64,000 bases of DNA from Methanothermobacter sp. K4 (GCF_022014235.1 NZ_JAKLTD010000001.1:234511-298510), one strand, 5' to 3'. Positions 46,977-56,596 are shown, counted from the first letter of the stretch. Made by a program: numbers and translations. Notes: generated from the sequence alone by a model not told the origin.

Positions 46977-48017
46977 CTACCTGAAACCTTTTCGGGCATC
47001 CCAGATGCGCCTCATAGACCTAAATCCACCCCTGGGGCCCGCGACCTCATGGAACTCATCAATGAGTCCTGTTAAGTTCCTGACGGCCCTCTCAGCATTC
47101 CCTACAATTCCTGCGGATTCAGGTGGTTTCACATCATCCACAACCTCACCCAGCATGGCAGAATCAACCACAGGTATCCCCACCTCACCTGCAAGGTCCA
47201 CACTCGCGTGTCTCTCATGGAAACCCCGGAGCTTAATTGCCGGAACACCCAGCACCGCAGCCTCGATTGTGAGGCCCATTCCTGCCCCGTATATAACAAG
47301 GTCAGCGTAGGCCATGAGGGATGGAAGATCAACAAACCCCTCAAGGACCTCCGTATCCTCTGAACCTACGAAGCTCCTCACATAATGTGGACTGAAGCGG
47401 AAGGGTACCACTATAATGCGTCTTCCAAGGGCTTCAACTCTCGATATGAGGTCAGGTATATCCCCCCTTCGCAGGTCGCCTCCAAGGACCAGGAGAGTGT
47501 AATTCCCGATACCTGGATCCTCAGTCTGGAGGCGGCTCACGTAGAGGGCATGGGGGTAGCCACCTATGACCTCAACGTTCTCAAGGAGGTACTCATCCTC
47601 AAGGTAATCCCTGTAACGGGTTGAGGGTGCAGTTACAATATCTGCAAATGCGATCATCTCAATGGGGTTGTAGATGTCCTGTTCAATATGAAGGACACCC
47701 TTCCCCCTGAGATATGATGCTGCGATGGCCTTCCTCACATCACCTGCATTCCCGCATGTGAGCACAAGATCCGGGTCTATTCTTCCAAGGTGGCTCCAGG
47801 TAGCTGCAATATCCCTCAGGACAAGGTACGCTATTTCCATCTTACCCCCTGATCTGCTCCTGCTGGTTCCCATGGAATAGTATTCCTGGCAGAGGTCTCC
47901 CAGGACATCCCTCACTCCCCCACCATGGCACAGGCAGTGATATTCATGTTCAGATTCCTGCATGAGGGGATGGAAGGTCTTTGCAGGTGCAAGTTCAGCT
48001 GCAACTGCCAGTTTCAG
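46977..48017 (-). CDS. DUF354-like glycosyltransferase-fold protein, possible CTG start
   Basis: About 346 residues resembling the DUF354 / UDP-GlcNAc 2-epimerase fold (GT-B). The C-terminal half has LLVLGGDLRRGDI, LPSLMAYADLVIYGAGMGLTIEAAVLGVPAIKL and NAERAVRNLTGLIDEF. No ATG, GTG or TTG lies in frame near the natural N-terminus. GGAGGTG is followed after 5 bases by CTG (48017), giving [19 protein letters not shown]. The only upstream ATG (48104) adds a Trp/Cys-rich segment read from the overlapping polymerase gene. It probably acts in envelope glycan synthesis. Confidence 0.75.
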   Translation of the reverse strand: MKLAVAAELAPAKTFHPLMQESEHEYHCLCHGGGVRDVLGDLCQEYYSMGTSRSRSGGKMEIAYLVLRDIAATWSHLGRIDPDLVLTCGNAGDVRKAIAASYLRGKGVLHIEQDIYNPIEMIAFADIVTAPSTRYRDYLEDEYLLENVEVIGGYPHALYVSRLQTEDPGIGNYTLLVLGGDLRRGDIPDLISRVEALGRRIIVVPFRFSPHYVRSFVGSEDTEVLEGFVDLPSLMAYADLVIYGAGMGLTIEAAVLGVPAIKLRGFHERHASVDLAGEVGIPVVDSAMLGEVVDDVKPPESAGIVGNAERAVRNLTGLIDEFHEVAGPRGGFRSMRRIWDARKGFR

Positions 48018-49077
48018 GATAACACCTCCAGAGAACGTATATAATTGATATGACAGCCACCATGTAGAACAACCAGACCACAAGGTCTGTTGGGCCTGTT
48101 TCAACCCAGATTATGGTATGGGCCAGAATTACCGAATAAATACCTGTAAAGATCCCATTAAGTGCTATCTGAATCCTGTGCATTGATCCAAGAATCAGGC
48201 CCAGGAGGAACATCTGGATAACCATTGCAGGAAGCCCGAAGTCCAGGAGGGGGGGTCCGAATATGAGTGATGTTGTTGAGTGCCTGTAGCCAAGCACAGC
48301 CTCACCGACGATTGCCCTTGGATCCGTTGAGTGCAGATATCCTGTGAGGGTGTAGTAGAGGAGTTCCCCGCCGGTTGCCCCCTGGTGGTCCAGGAGCCTG
48401 TCAAACACCATTAGGGTGTAGCCTGCTCTGTAGAGGAGGAGTTCCAGTGGATTGAGGGTCCACGTCTGCCATTCAATTGATTTAACAGCAATGTAACCGA
48501 CGGCTATTGCCACAATGGCAAGAGCTGATAGTAGGAGGGCTATCTGGCGGGAGGATGGCCTTGCAGAGTAGTAGATGGTTATGATACCGCTCAGCAGTAT
48601 AACCACAACGGTTGTCCTGTAGCCTGTGAGGGCGAAGAGTGCGGCGCCAAGTATAAGTGGAATATAGTACCTCCTCCTGGGGTAAACTGCAAGAAGCATG
48701 TTAACCGAGGGGAGGAATATGATGTATGAGAGAAGCCATATCTTCGTAACCGCCCTCGCCTTGAGGTGACCGCTGAGGAGTGGAATTCCCCCGAGAAGAT
48801 AGAGGTTAAGTAACTGTAGGAGGATTCCCGCGGTGACCAGAAGGAGGAGAAGTGTCTCTCCGAGATTTCCTGGCCTATCATGTTTCTCTGTTGGTATCTT
48901 TCCGGATATATGCGCTCCCAGAATGAATATAGTGGCACCCAGAGCTATATAGAGAATTGAAGCACCTGATGGAAGTTTCAGACCCCTTATGCCCATCAGT
49001 GTCCCTGAAATGGCAAGTGCAAGATATATAAGTAGCGCTGCAATGACAGAATAGGGGGAGAATACATCAAACCTCAT
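47995..49077 (-). CDS. Wzy-like membrane protein (polymer synthesis)
   Basis: A 360-residue integral membrane protein with about ten hydrophobic segments ([42 protein letters not shown]). A central loop has [11 protein letters not shown], and [19 protein letters not shown] follows. The pattern fits oligosaccharide repeat-unit polymerases of the Wzy/EpsG kind, common in methanobacterial envelope loci. The ATG at 49077 overlaps the end of cfbB by 11 bases. The longer frame from 49158 would overlap cfbB further and lacks support. Its 3' end overlaps the DUF354-like gene. Confidence 0.72.
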   Translation of the reverse strand: MRFDVFSPYSVIAALLIYLALAISGTLMGIRGLKLPSGASILYIALGATIFILGAHISGKIPTEKHDRPGNLGETLLLLLVTAGILLQLLNLYLLGGIPLLSGHLKARAVTKIWLLSYIIFLPSVNMLLAVYPRRRYYIPLILGAALFALTGYRTTVVVILLSGIITIYYSARPSSRQIALLLSALAIVAIAVGYIAVKSIEWQTWTLNPLELLLYRAGYTLMVFDRLLDHQGATGGELLYYTLTGYLHSTDPRAIVGEAVLGYRHSTTSLIFGPPLLDFGLPAMVIQMFLLGLILGSMHRIQIALNGIFTGIYSVILAHTIIWVETGPTDLVVWLFYMVAVISIIYVLWRCYPETGSCS

Positions 49078-50422
49078 CCTGGAGCTCCCATGCATTCCTT
49101 GTGAAGTTTGCGGCAAATGTGGGGCATGATGCTGCGTGTATGTGCACGTAACTTGCAAGTGCCGATCCAGAGGTTATTCCATCCATGGAATCCATTATAC
49201 CCCTACCCCTGAGCACCCTGAAGGCAAATTGCGCATCTCCGGTGACTGAGACCCTTGAGTAGTGGAATTCATGTCCCCTGAACACATCCCCCTCCCCTGT
49301 TATCAGGTTATCAGAGACCGCCTCAGAGATCACGTAGCTCAGTCCCTGGACATTTTTCGTCATCTCAGCACTGTAGGGGAACACACCACTCATCTCACGC
49401 CCATCAATGGACCTCATAAGGTACATCAGGCCGCCGCATTCCCCAAATATGGGCCTGCCGTCTGCATGAAACTTCCTCACCGACATCCTCATGGATCTGT
49501 TGGATTCCAGTTCCCCTGCAAAGACCTCAGGGTAGCCGCCCCCTATGTATACCGCGTCAACATCAGGAAGCTCCTCATCATGGAGGGGACTGAAGTAGAC
49601 AACCGAAGCCGCGTTATCCTCAAGGGCCTCTATGTTCTCCCTGTAATAAAAGTTAAAGGCCTCATCAAATGCCACGCCTATTTTAACCTTCCTTTTATTC
49701 TCCCTCTGCCACAGGGGTTCCCTTTCCCCATCAATCTTCCCTGCAGATGCCATTATATCCTCAAGGGCCTCAAGGTCCAGGTACTCCTCCATTGCACTGC
49801 CCCATCTCTCAATGTATGATGCTATCTGTTCCCTTTCAACGGCAGGTACAAGTCCAAGGTGTCTCTGCTCAACCTCCAGTTCTGCACTCCTTGGTATCCC
49901 CCCCACCACCTCAGTGCCTGTGAGTTCCTCCACAGCCTCCTTTGTCTTGAGGTAGTGTCTCCTGTTCTTAACCTGGTTCAGGATAACCCCCCTGATTTTA
50001 ACCTCAGGGTCAAGGGACCTGAAACCCAGCACCATGGCTGCCGCGCTTTTAACAAGACTTCTTGAATTTATTATGAGAACCACGGGGGCTTTAAGGGCCT
50101 TTGCAACTGAAGCTGTGCTTCCAGTATCTCCAGTTGAGCTTATACCCTCATATAGTCCCCTTACACCCTCTATTATACCCATTCTGGCTCCAGATATTTT
50201 CATTGCCCTTGTGAAGGCCTCCCTTATCTGGGCATCTGTCATGAAGAATGAGTCGAGGTTCCTTGATACGTTGCCTGTGGCCATGGTGTGATATGATGGG
50301 TCTATGTAGTCAGGGCCCACCTTGAAGGGCTGGATACCCCTATCTGAGAGTGCCCTCATTATCCCTGTTGCTATGGTGGTCTTGCCAACTGCGCTCCCTG
50401 TCCCTGCAAGTACAAGTCTCAT
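49067..50422 (-). CDS. cfbB: Ni-sirohydrochlorin a,c-diamide synthase
   Basis: A 451-residue CbiA-family enzyme that amidates Ni-sirohydrochlorin on the path to coenzyme F430, the nickel cofactor of methyl-CoM reductase. The N-terminal P-loop is [17 protein letters not shown], followed by [12 protein letters not shown] and the C-terminal amidotransferase nucleophile [12 protein letters not shown]. In methanogens lacking a separate cobyrinate enzyme, the same protein may serve B12. No Shine-Dalgarno is seen. CTTAAATAAATG at about 50441-50452 puts the RNA start at or near the ATG, suggesting a leaderless message. Confidence 0.9.
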   Translation of the reverse strand: MRLVLAGTGSAVGKTTIATGIMRALSDRGIQPFKVGPDYIDPSYHTMATGNVSRNLDSFFMTDAQIREAFTRAMKISGARMGIIEGVRGLYEGISSTGDTGSTASVAKALKAPVVLIINSRSLVKSAAAMVLGFRSLDPEVKIRGVILNQVKNRRHYLKTKEAVEELTGTEVVGGIPRSAELEVEQRHLGLVPAVEREQIASYIERWGSAMEEYLDLEALEDIMASAGKIDGEREPLWQRENKRKVKIGVAFDEAFNFYYRENIEALEDNAASVVYFSPLHDEELPDVDAVYIGGGYPEVFAGELESNRSMRMSVRKFHADGRPIFGECGGLMYLMRSIDGREMSGVFPYSAEMTKNVQGLSYVISEAVSDNLITGEGDVFRGHEFHYSRVSVTGDAQFAFRVLRGRGIMDSMDGITSGSALASYVHIHAASCPTFAANFTRNAWELQDEV

Positions 50423-50491
50423 ATATGAAACTCGATGCTACATTTATTTAAGTTTTGGGAGAACAGCACCTTTCTTCTCTTTCCCAGAAAT

Positions 50492-50498
50492 AAAAAAA
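50492..50498 (-). terminator. T-run after the secreted zinc-ribbon gene
   Basis: Seven consecutive T residues on the - strand begin 15 bases after the stop codon of the secreted zinc-ribbon gene. They separate it from the cfbB promoter. Confidence 0.45.
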
Positions 50499-50512
50499 GG
50501 ATTTGTCAGAAA

Positions 50513-51004
50513 TCATCTGAGAAGGTACCTTGCCCTTGATGTGTGTGACTTTCCATGGACAAGGCAGAAGTCGGCGTCGCATCTGCTGCAGAACCACATC
50601 CCCTCTGGACATGTGGAGCCCTCCTCATATCTCAGTGTTCCGTGCCTGCCACAGAAGGGGCAGTAATTCCTGAACCGTGATTTATGCTCCCTGTAATCCC
50701 CATGGAGTGAACATGAACACCTTCCACTGGCCTCAACGTAATCCGCGGTTACAGTGTGGAATGATGCCCCCACATCCCTTGATGTGCGTCTGTAGGCCCT
50801 CACATGTTTCCTTTTGAGGACCCTCTTTTTATAGTATGCCTTTGTGTGGATTCTTTTTTTGCTGTACTTCTTATGATACTTCTTCGCATCCACCTTCAGG
50901 GGTTTTGCGCTGATCTCAGTTCCTCTATCCTCAGCCTCAGAAGAGGTTATGCCCGCTGCAGCTATGGAGAATAGAAATAGGGATGCAATAAAAAGTCGCT
51001 TAAT
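50513..51004 (-). CDS. Secreted zinc-ribbon protein with apparent ATT start
   Basis: A 163-residue protein, if it begins at ATT (51004-51002). The first residues read KRLFIASLFLFSIAAAG after the initiator, a clear signal peptide. The start lies 7 bases after GGAGG. The next in-frame GTG (50893) would cut off the signal. The mature part has a Lys/Tyr/Arg-rich segment (DAKKYHKKYSKKRIHTKAYYKK). It then has paired zinc sites: CSCSLHGDY, YCPFCGRHG, and CPEGMWFCSRCDADFCLVHGKSH. The basic stretch could bind anionic wall polymer. I know no function for it. Confidence 0.7.
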   Translation of the reverse strand: MKRLFIASLFLFSIAAAGITSSEAEDRGTEISAKPLKVDAKKYHKKYSKKRIHTKAYYKKRVLKRKHVRAYRRTSRDVGASFHTVTADYVEASGRCSCSLHGDYREHKSRFRNYCPFCGRHGTLRYEEGSTCPEGMWFCSRCDADFCLVHGKSHTSRARYLLR

Positions 51005-51536
51005 TTTACCGCCTCCAATCCAGAAAGATATTTAATGTTCCCTCTGGATGTTAGGAATATAACTGTGACCTCATATATAAATATTTTGCCTCAGAATTGA
51101 AAAATAAGACGTTTTAGAACTCTTTTTTTCAATCAGAGCCTTCTAATTACTTTTTAAAAATTGAAGTGATGGGTGTGATCTTTTAATTTCTTCTTTAAAT
51201 CACTGTGACACTACTGTTTCCCTTTTTCAAAAAATAAGCCCTATTAAACCTTTTTTTAAATTGAATGATCTGATGGTTTATTTAAGGGGGTGCATAGGCA
51301 CCATTCTGAGAGGATACACAACATGAAAAAAGGGCTGTGTTCATATCAGGGTATTAAATGGATTATTTTGAATTTTAAATATTCTTTTGGTGGTTAAAAA
51401 TTAATTTAAATCTTTTTTATGGCTTAAAATCAATTATAATCCTTTAAAATCATTCATTCTATCTCCCCTAGAATCACTGTGGATCCCACGAGCCCTGATA
51501 AAATTAGTTATAGAATCATGGACATATTGATTCACC
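51005..51536. other. Gene-poor AT-rich gap, possible small RNA or micro-ORF
   Basis: This 532-base region has no ORF above 30 codons. It contains many T-runs and a compact hairpin GGTGC-ATAG-GCACC (51289-51302). A TATA-like TTTTTAAAT near 51254-51262 would put an RNA start just before the hairpin. A 24-residue frame (51323-51397, MKKGLCSYQGIKWIIL...) follows an AGAGGA site. The right end must hold the radical SAM promoter (TTAGTTATAGAA at about 51504). Whether an RNA or peptide is made is unknown. Confidence 0.3.
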
Positions 51537-52643
51537 ATGAGTCTTGATGAAAGGGTCCAGGTGCTGAGTGACAGTGCCCAGTTTGACCTCTGCGACTACA
51601 GTGCAGACCCCTCCCAGAGGAACCCCTCGGTGCCGGGTATCTACTACACCAGTTACAGGGGCTGCAGGGTCCCCCTCTTCAAGGTTCTGCTCACCAACAG
51701 GTGCTGCAACGATTGCAGGTACTGTATAAACAGTGCAGAGAAAGAGCCCGTAGAGCTGAAGCCAGAGGAAATTGCAGGGATATTCCTTGACTACTATGAG
51801 AGGCGCTACGTTGATGGACTCTTCCTCAGTTCGGGGGTGAGCAGGGACCCTGATGAAACCATGGAGAAGCTCCTGGAGACACTCAGAATCCTGAGGCTTG
51901 AGGGCTACGGCGGCTACATACACCTCAAGATCATCCCCGGCTCATCCATGGACACTGTAAGGAGGGCCATGGAACTTGCAAGTCGTGTGAGCATCAACCT
52001 TGAGACCGCGACCAGGGATGGCCTTGATGAACTTTCATCCACCAAGGACTACAGTGTTGACATCCTGCGGAGAATGAGGTGGATCAGCAGGTTCAAAAAG
52101 AGACACCCTGAACTTGCACCCTCAGGTCAGAGCACCCAGCTGATGGTTGGGGCTGTTGATGAAACAGATGAGGATATAGTTAAACGTGTCAAGTGGATCT
52201 ACGATAAATATTCCCTCAGGAGGGTGTACTTCAGTGGTTTTCAGCCCATTGAAGGGACTGACCTTGAAAAAAGGTCCGAAGCAGATCCCCGGCGTGTCTT
52301 CAGACTCTACCAGACAGACTCCCTCCTTAAGTCCTATGGTTTCGGTGTTGATGAGTTGAGGTTCAGTGGGGGTTACCTGGACACCTCTGTGGATCCAAAG
52401 TACGCCGCAGCCATGGATATGGATATCTTCCCGGTGGACCTCAAGACCGCCCCCTATCATGAAATCATCAGGGTCCCTGGAATAGGGCCAAAGTCGGCCA
52501 GAAAAATAATTGAACTGAGGGGTAAGGTTAACCTCACCCCGGATATCCTGAAGGGAATGGGGGTGAGACTGGGAAGGGCCGAGCCCTTCATATACCTTGA
52601 CGGATCCCAGACAACCCTCAGCAGCTGGAATAAGAGTGATTGA
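51537..52643 (+). CDS. Radical SAM protein with C-terminal helix-hairpin-helix
   Basis: A 368-residue protein. The radical SAM cluster motif C-x3-C-x2-C is in LLTNRCCNDCRYCINSAEKEP near residue 55. YVDGLFLSSGV and LKIIPGSS are later barrel elements, and the C-terminal 60 residues contain IIRVPGIGPKSARKIIELRG, a helix-hairpin-helix DNA-binding unit. It fits the family annotated as putative DNA modification/repair radical SAM proteins, whose reaction is not established. There is no clear ribosome site. A TATA about 30 bases upstream suggests a leaderless message. It converges on the small ParA-partner gene with a 1-base gap. Confidence 0.85.
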   Translation: MSLDERVQVLSDSAQFDLCDYSADPSQRNPSVPGIYYTSYRGCRVPLFKVLLTNRCCNDCRYCINSAEKEPVELKPEEIAGIFLDYYERRYVDGLFLSSGVSRDPDETMEKLLETLRILRLEGYGGYIHLKIIPGSSMDTVRRAMELASRVSINLETATRDGLDELSSTKDYSVDILRRMRWISRFKKRHPELAPSGQSTQLMVGAVDETDEDIVKRVKWIYDKYSLRRVYFSGFQPIEGTDLEKRSEADPRRVFRLYQTDSLLKSYGFGVDELRFSGGYLDTSVDPKYAAAMDMDIFPVDLKTAPYHEIIRVPGIGPKSARKIIELRGKVNLTPDILKGMGVRLGRAEPFIYLDGSQTTLSSWNKSD

Positions 52644-52644
52644 C

Positions 52645-52944
52645 CTACTGGAGTTCAGAGAACATCTTCCATATTTCAGGGTACTTCTCCTTAACGGCCC
52701 TTTCTATGAGGTCCGATGCCTCCCTGCTTATGCTGAACTCTGGCTGTGTCTTCTTCAGGTACCTGAGTACCGCTGCAGACCTTGCAGACCAGAGGGTTAT
52801 GCGGGGGTTGCGTTTAACCTCCCTTATAACAGCCTCAACCTGCACATCTCCAGTCACTGAGTCAGAGGTCTCCTTCAATTCCTTCCTTGTCCTTGACTGG
52901 ATGAGTGCATCGAGTCCCATTCCAAGGCCCTTCTTCTGTGTCAT
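52645..52944 (-). CDS. Small ParA partner with ParB-type N-terminal motif
   Basis: A 99-residue protein. It starts MTQKKGLGMGLDALIQSRTRK, closely like the N-terminal tail of Spo0J/ParB (KGLGKGINAL), the short segment that binds ParA and triggers its ATPase. Nothing downstream resembles the ParB CTPase or HTH domains. The remainder is a charged helical region (VEAVIREVKRNPRITLWSARSAAVLRYL... EKYPEIWKMFSEL). It begins 4 bases after parA with a GGAGTGAT site. The ATG 3 bases upstream (52947) is equally possible. Confidence 0.75.
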   Translation of the reverse strand: MTQKKGLGMGLDALIQSRTRKELKETSDSVTGDVQVEAVIREVKRNPRITLWSARSAAVLRYLKKTQPEFSISREASDLIERAVKEKYPEIWKMFSELQ

Positions 52945-52948
52945 CATA

Positions 52949-53716
52949 TCACTCCATACCCAGTATTTCGGCTGCGAGCTTCATGTAGGCCCCTGTTCCT
53001 GTGCTTTCAGGGTCATAGGTGATGCATGGTTTTCCATGGCTGGGGGCCTCTGCAAGGCGTACATTTCTCGGTATCCTTGTTCTGAAAATGTTCTCCCTTT
53101 CACCAAAGAACCTTTCAACCTCCCTCTGCACGTCCCTTGCAAGGCGTGTCCTCGAGTCGTAGAGTGTTATGAGTATCCCCTTTATGGGGCATGGACTCTG
53201 GAGACGTTCCTCGACAAGGTTCATTGTCCTTAGGAGGTCAGCCATTCCCTCGAGGGCATAGTACTCTGCCTGTATCGGTATTATGACGCTGTCAGATGCC
53301 ACGAGTGCGTTGAGTGTGAGGATCCCAAGTGAGGGCGGGGCGTCTATGAATATGTAGTCGAATTCATCCCTTATATCCTTCAGAGCCTCCTTGAGAATGG
53401 CGTGGTAGCCTATCTCACTGCTGAGTTCTATCTCTGCACCGCTGAGGGATATGTTGCTTGGTGCAAGGTATAGGTCCTCGAGTTCAGCTGGAACCATCAC
53501 ATCCCTGAGGGATGCCTTTCTGCTGAGTACGGTGTAGATGGTTGAGTCCAGTTCAGATTTATTCACACCGAAGCCTGTTGTTGCGTTACCCTGAGGGTCC
53601 ATGTCAACCACCAGCACCCTCCTCTCAAGGAGTGAAAGGGCTGCTGAGAGGTTCACTGCGGTTGTTGTCTTGCCACAGCCCCCCTTCTGGTTTATGATTG
53701 AAATTATCTCTCCCAT
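52949..53716 (-). CDS. ParA/Soj-family ATPase
   Basis: A 255-residue deviant Walker ATPase. NQKGGCGKTTTAVNLSAAL holds the signature lysine (K11) and Walker A. VDMDPQGNATTGFGV follows, then the Walker B DYIFIDAPPSLGILTLNAL, and PIQAEYYALEGM. This matches chromosomal Soj/ParA rather than MinD, since no amphipathic C-terminal helix is seen. GGTGATTCA sets the ATG at 53716. It is followed by the small partner gene and preceded by a perfect 22-bp palindrome. Confidence 0.9.
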   Translation of the reverse strand: MGEIISIINQKGGCGKTTTAVNLSAALSLLERRVLVVDMDPQGNATTGFGVNKSELDSTIYTVLSRKASLRDVMVPAELEDLYLAPSNISLSGAEIELSSEIGYHAILKEALKDIRDEFDYIFIDAPPSLGILTLNALVASDSVIIPIQAEYYALEGMADLLRTMNLVEERLQSPCPIKGILITLYDSRTRLARDVQREVERFFGERENIFRTRIPRNVRLAEAPSHGKPCITYDPESTGTGAYMKLAAEILGME

Positions 53717-53792
53717 TGAATCACCGATCATGATCTGGTCTTAATTTAAGACTATCACCTGGAACTTAGAATTTAGAACTTATAAATTATAT

Positions 53793-53814
53793 CTTATAAG
53801 TTATAACTTATAAG
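53793..53814. promoter_or_regulatory. Perfect 22-bp palindrome upstream of parA (copy 3)
   Basis: The site is a perfect palindrome of 22 bases with core TTATAAGTTATAACTTATAA (53794-53813) flanked by C and G. It lies 78 bases upstream of parA and 20 bases after the thrS stop. A TATA-like ATTTATAAG is beside it on the - strand at about 53779-53787. Near-identical copies precede dadD and leuA. It could be an operator or a parS-like partition site. Confidence 0.7.
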
Positions 53815-53833
53815 AAGATGGATCAAAAAAAAT

Positions 53834-55651
53834 TTAGAAGTTGATTCTCTCTGAAAGCCTGACAGGGAGGGGAAGTCTCCTGAAGGGCATTCCATGTGTC
53901 TCTGATCTGACAAGTTCAATGAGCTCTTCGATATCCATCTGAACCTTTTCACCGGTGCTTCTGATGTTAACTGTGAGTTTCCCCTCAAGTTCGCTGTCAC
54001 CCACAACCACAACGTAGGGAACCCAGTCCTGGGCAGCGTTCCTTATCTTCTTACCAAGGGTTTCTGCTCTGTCGTCAAGGTCAGCCCTCACATCATTTGC
54101 CACCATCTCTGATACAAGGGACTCTGCAAATTCAAGGTGTCGTTCGGCAATTGGAAGCACACGTACCTGTGTCGGTGAAAGCCAGACAGGTAGCATGGGT
54201 GGTTTCTCATCCATCTCAACGGCTGTCTTTTCAAGTAAACTGCAGATAACTCTTTCTATGCTTCCTGTGGGGCTGCAGTGGAGGATTATGGGGTTGACCT
54301 CCTCCTCGTCACTGTTAACATAGGTTATACCGAACCTTTCCCCGCTCTCAACATCTATCTGTACTGTTGGGTTCTCTATTGGCCTTCCAAGGTAATCTAT
54401 GGCTGCGAAGTCCATCTTGGCAATCCAGTAGTGCTTCCTTGAGGGTAGAAGTTCAAGGAGTATGGGTTTTCCTATTTTATCGGCCACTGAGTGCACCCAG
54501 TCAGAGTACTCCTCATAGAATTCCCTGGTGGCCCTGAATATCACCTCATAGTTCACCTGCAGGTCCTCACCGGTCTTCATGCACATCTCCACCTGTCCTG
54601 CAAACGCGGTGAGTGCCTGTTCAAGGTCGGCGCATACCGTGTGAAGGTCGGGCATTGTAAAGCCCCTGAGCCTTTTGAGGCCAACCACCTCACCCTTCTT
54701 CTCAAGCCTGAAGCTGTAGGTGGAGAGTTCATATATGGATGCTGGGAGGTTCTTCCATGTGAGGAACGAATCTGAGAGTATCCTGAAGGCCCCAAAGCAG
54801 CAAGCGTATCGCAGCATGAGCTCCTTCTTGTTCTTCATCCTGTACTGCCTTTCACCGAACTTCTCTGCATGGACCCTGATGGCCTCGTCCTCAAGGTCAT
54901 ACATTATGGGGGTCTCAACCGGCATTGCCCCCTCACTGGTTACAAGCATGTAAACGTAGTCTGCAAGAAGATCCCTTATCAGCCTTCCCCTGGGGTACCA
55001 TCTGAGGTGTCCCACATCGGCTGATGGTTCATAATCCGCCAGGCCCTTCTCCCTCATGAGTCTAACGTGTGGTGGCTCCTCGCCAGATGATTCAAGTTCA
55101 CCCAGTTCATACTTCACAAGGTTTTCAAGGTCCCTGCTGGTGAACTCAAATTCCTCCGGTCTGATTTTCTGGCCCTTATGGAGTATGAACCACTCTGATT
55201 CCTCCGATTCCTCCTCCTCTTTCATTGGCTCCGGCCTTATGGTCCTTGAGAGTTCCGATAGTGGGTGGCCCTTACAAGATATTCTGAATGCCTTGTACCA
55301 GCCGAAGGGGACCCTTGAGACCTCAAGTCCCCTATCCCTCAGTGCCTCCTCCATGCCCTCAAGAACCCTGCGGGCTGTCTCCGGGGAGCTCAGTGATGAG
55401 CTAAGGTGTGCGTATGGGTATATAACCACATTATCGGCCTTAACATCACCAAAAACCCTTACTATTTCATTTACTGCATTTTCAATGACTGAATCAGGGT
55501 TCTCCTCATCCTCAGCCTCCACTGCTGTGAAGACCACCAGGGACTCGGTGAAGTGTCCCTGCATTTTATCTTCGGGTATTTCCTCTGCTATCCCTGTTTT
55601 GTTCTTTGTCTCGTATTCCAGGTAATCAGAGTGAATTAACAGTATCCTCAT
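53834..55651 (-). CDS. thrS: Threonyl-tRNA synthetase, archaeal type
   Basis: A 605-residue class II enzyme. The N-terminal 140 residues ([20 protein letters not shown]...) are the archaeal editing domain, related to D-Tyr-tRNA deacylase, which removes serine from tRNA-Thr. The catalytic core has motif 2 as [32 protein letters not shown], then [12 protein letters not shown] and motif 3 as [15 protein letters not shown]. The anticodon-binding domain (about 490-605) has [15 protein letters not shown]. Confidence 0.95.
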   Translation of the reverse strand: MRILLIHSDYLEYETKNKTGIAEEIPEDKMQGHFTESLVVFTAVEAEDEENPDSVIENAVNEIVRVFGDVKADNVVIYPYAHLSSSLSSPETARRVLEGMEEALRDRGLEVSRVPFGWYKAFRISCKGHPLSELSRTIRPEPMKEEEESEESEWFILHKGQKIRPEEFEFTSRDLENLVKYELGELESSGEEPPHVRLMREKGLADYEPSADVGHLRWYPRGRLIRDLLADYVYMLVTSEGAMPVETPIMYDLEDEAIRVHAEKFGERQYRMKNKKELMLRYACCFGAFRILSDSFLTWKNLPASIYELSTYSFRLEKKGEVVGLKRLRGFTMPDLHTVCADLEQALTAFAGQVEMCMKTGEDLQVNYEVIFRATREFYEEYSDWVHSVADKIGKPILLELLPSRKHYWIAKMDFAAIDYLGRPIENPTVQIDVESGERFGITYVNSDEEEVNPIILHCSPTGSIERVICSLLEKTAVEMDEKPPMLPVWLSPTQVRVLPIAERHLEFAESLVSEMVANDVRADLDDRAETLGKKIRNAAQDWVPYVVVVGDSELEGKLTVNIRSTGEKVQMDIEELIELVRSETHGMPFRRLPLPVRLSERINF

Positions 55652-55809
55652 GCCATCACCTTGTAAGAATAATATAATGTTATTGTTTTAAGGGCGAAGG
55701 TTTTTAAATATTGCCTATCATGTGCACGGGATGATAGAAGACTGTACAAATACTGCATATCCAGAGATTCTGTGCTGAAGACCTGCAGATTGCTGTCTAA
55801 TAGGTGTGG

Positions 55810-56556
55810 CTAGATACCTCCTGCTCCTCCCTCAGATTTCCCATACCATATGCTGTCAAATATCCTTGAGTAGTTCTCTGCTATCTCAAGGTACTGGTTC
55901 CATATACCCATTGCAGTCTCAGGTATCGGTGATCCCTCAGGTGTGAACCTGGAGAATATCCACATCATCTCCCCTGAATCCCTCACAAACATCCGAACAG
56001 GTGGCATGCTTATGACCCTCACCTCACAGGGCAGATCAAGGTCTTCAGACGCCATTATCCTTACATCAGCGCCCCTATCCACTATCCTCTCAATTGCAGG
56101 GCGCAGCTCCCTCAGCTCACCCCTGAAGATGAAACCCATCCTCATTTTGAGTTCGGACCTGGTTCTTGATATGATCTCAAGTTCCTTCTTCATTATCTTC
56201 TCCTGCCCGTGTATGAGCCATACAGGCGCAGGTACCCTTGCAACCCTATCCTCGTAGGTTCTCCTGAGGTGTTGCATGGCCTCATCCAGTTCCTTTATTA
56301 TCCTCCTCTTCTCCCTCCCGAAAACCTCTGCAGGGGGGACCACATGATACCTGAGGGGTTTGCCGCGCTCCACCTCCACAAATCCCCTTTCTGAAAGCTG
56401 CCTCAGTATCTCATAGATCCTTGATCTGGGGATTCCTGATGCCTCGGCGGCCTCGGCGGCCCCTGCGGATACCAGTGATACCATTGCAGTGTATGCAGCC
56501 GCCTGATAGTCTGTAAGTCCCATAAGTTTAAGTGCTTTTATTACCTTCCGTTCCAT
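55810..56556 (-). CDS. TrmB-family transcriptional regulator
   Basis: A 248-residue protein with an N-terminal winged helix ([63 protein letters not shown]) and a coiled-coil linker. A C-terminal effector/phospholipase D-like region carries [28 protein letters not shown]. TrmB proteins control sugar or redox genes in archaea. AGGTGTCTGG precedes the start. It is divergent from the rubredoxin-hybrid cluster gene with an 86-base gap, so it probably controls that gene. Confidence 0.88.
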   Translation of the reverse strand: MERKVIKALKLMGLTDYQAAAYTAMVSLVSAGAAEAAEASGIPRSRIYEILRQLSERGFVEVERGKPLRYHVVPPAEVFGREKRRIIKELDEAMQHLRRTYEDRVARVPAPVWLIHGQEKIMKKELEIISRTRSELKMRMGFIFRGELRELRPAIERIVDRGADVRIMASEDLDLPCEVRVISMPPVRMFVRDSGEMMWIFSRFTPEGSPIPETAMGIWNQYLEIAENYSRIFDSIWYGKSEGGAGGI

Positions 56557-56596
56557 CCAGACACCTGTTTGTTACATTTTATACTCAAATAGTGAC

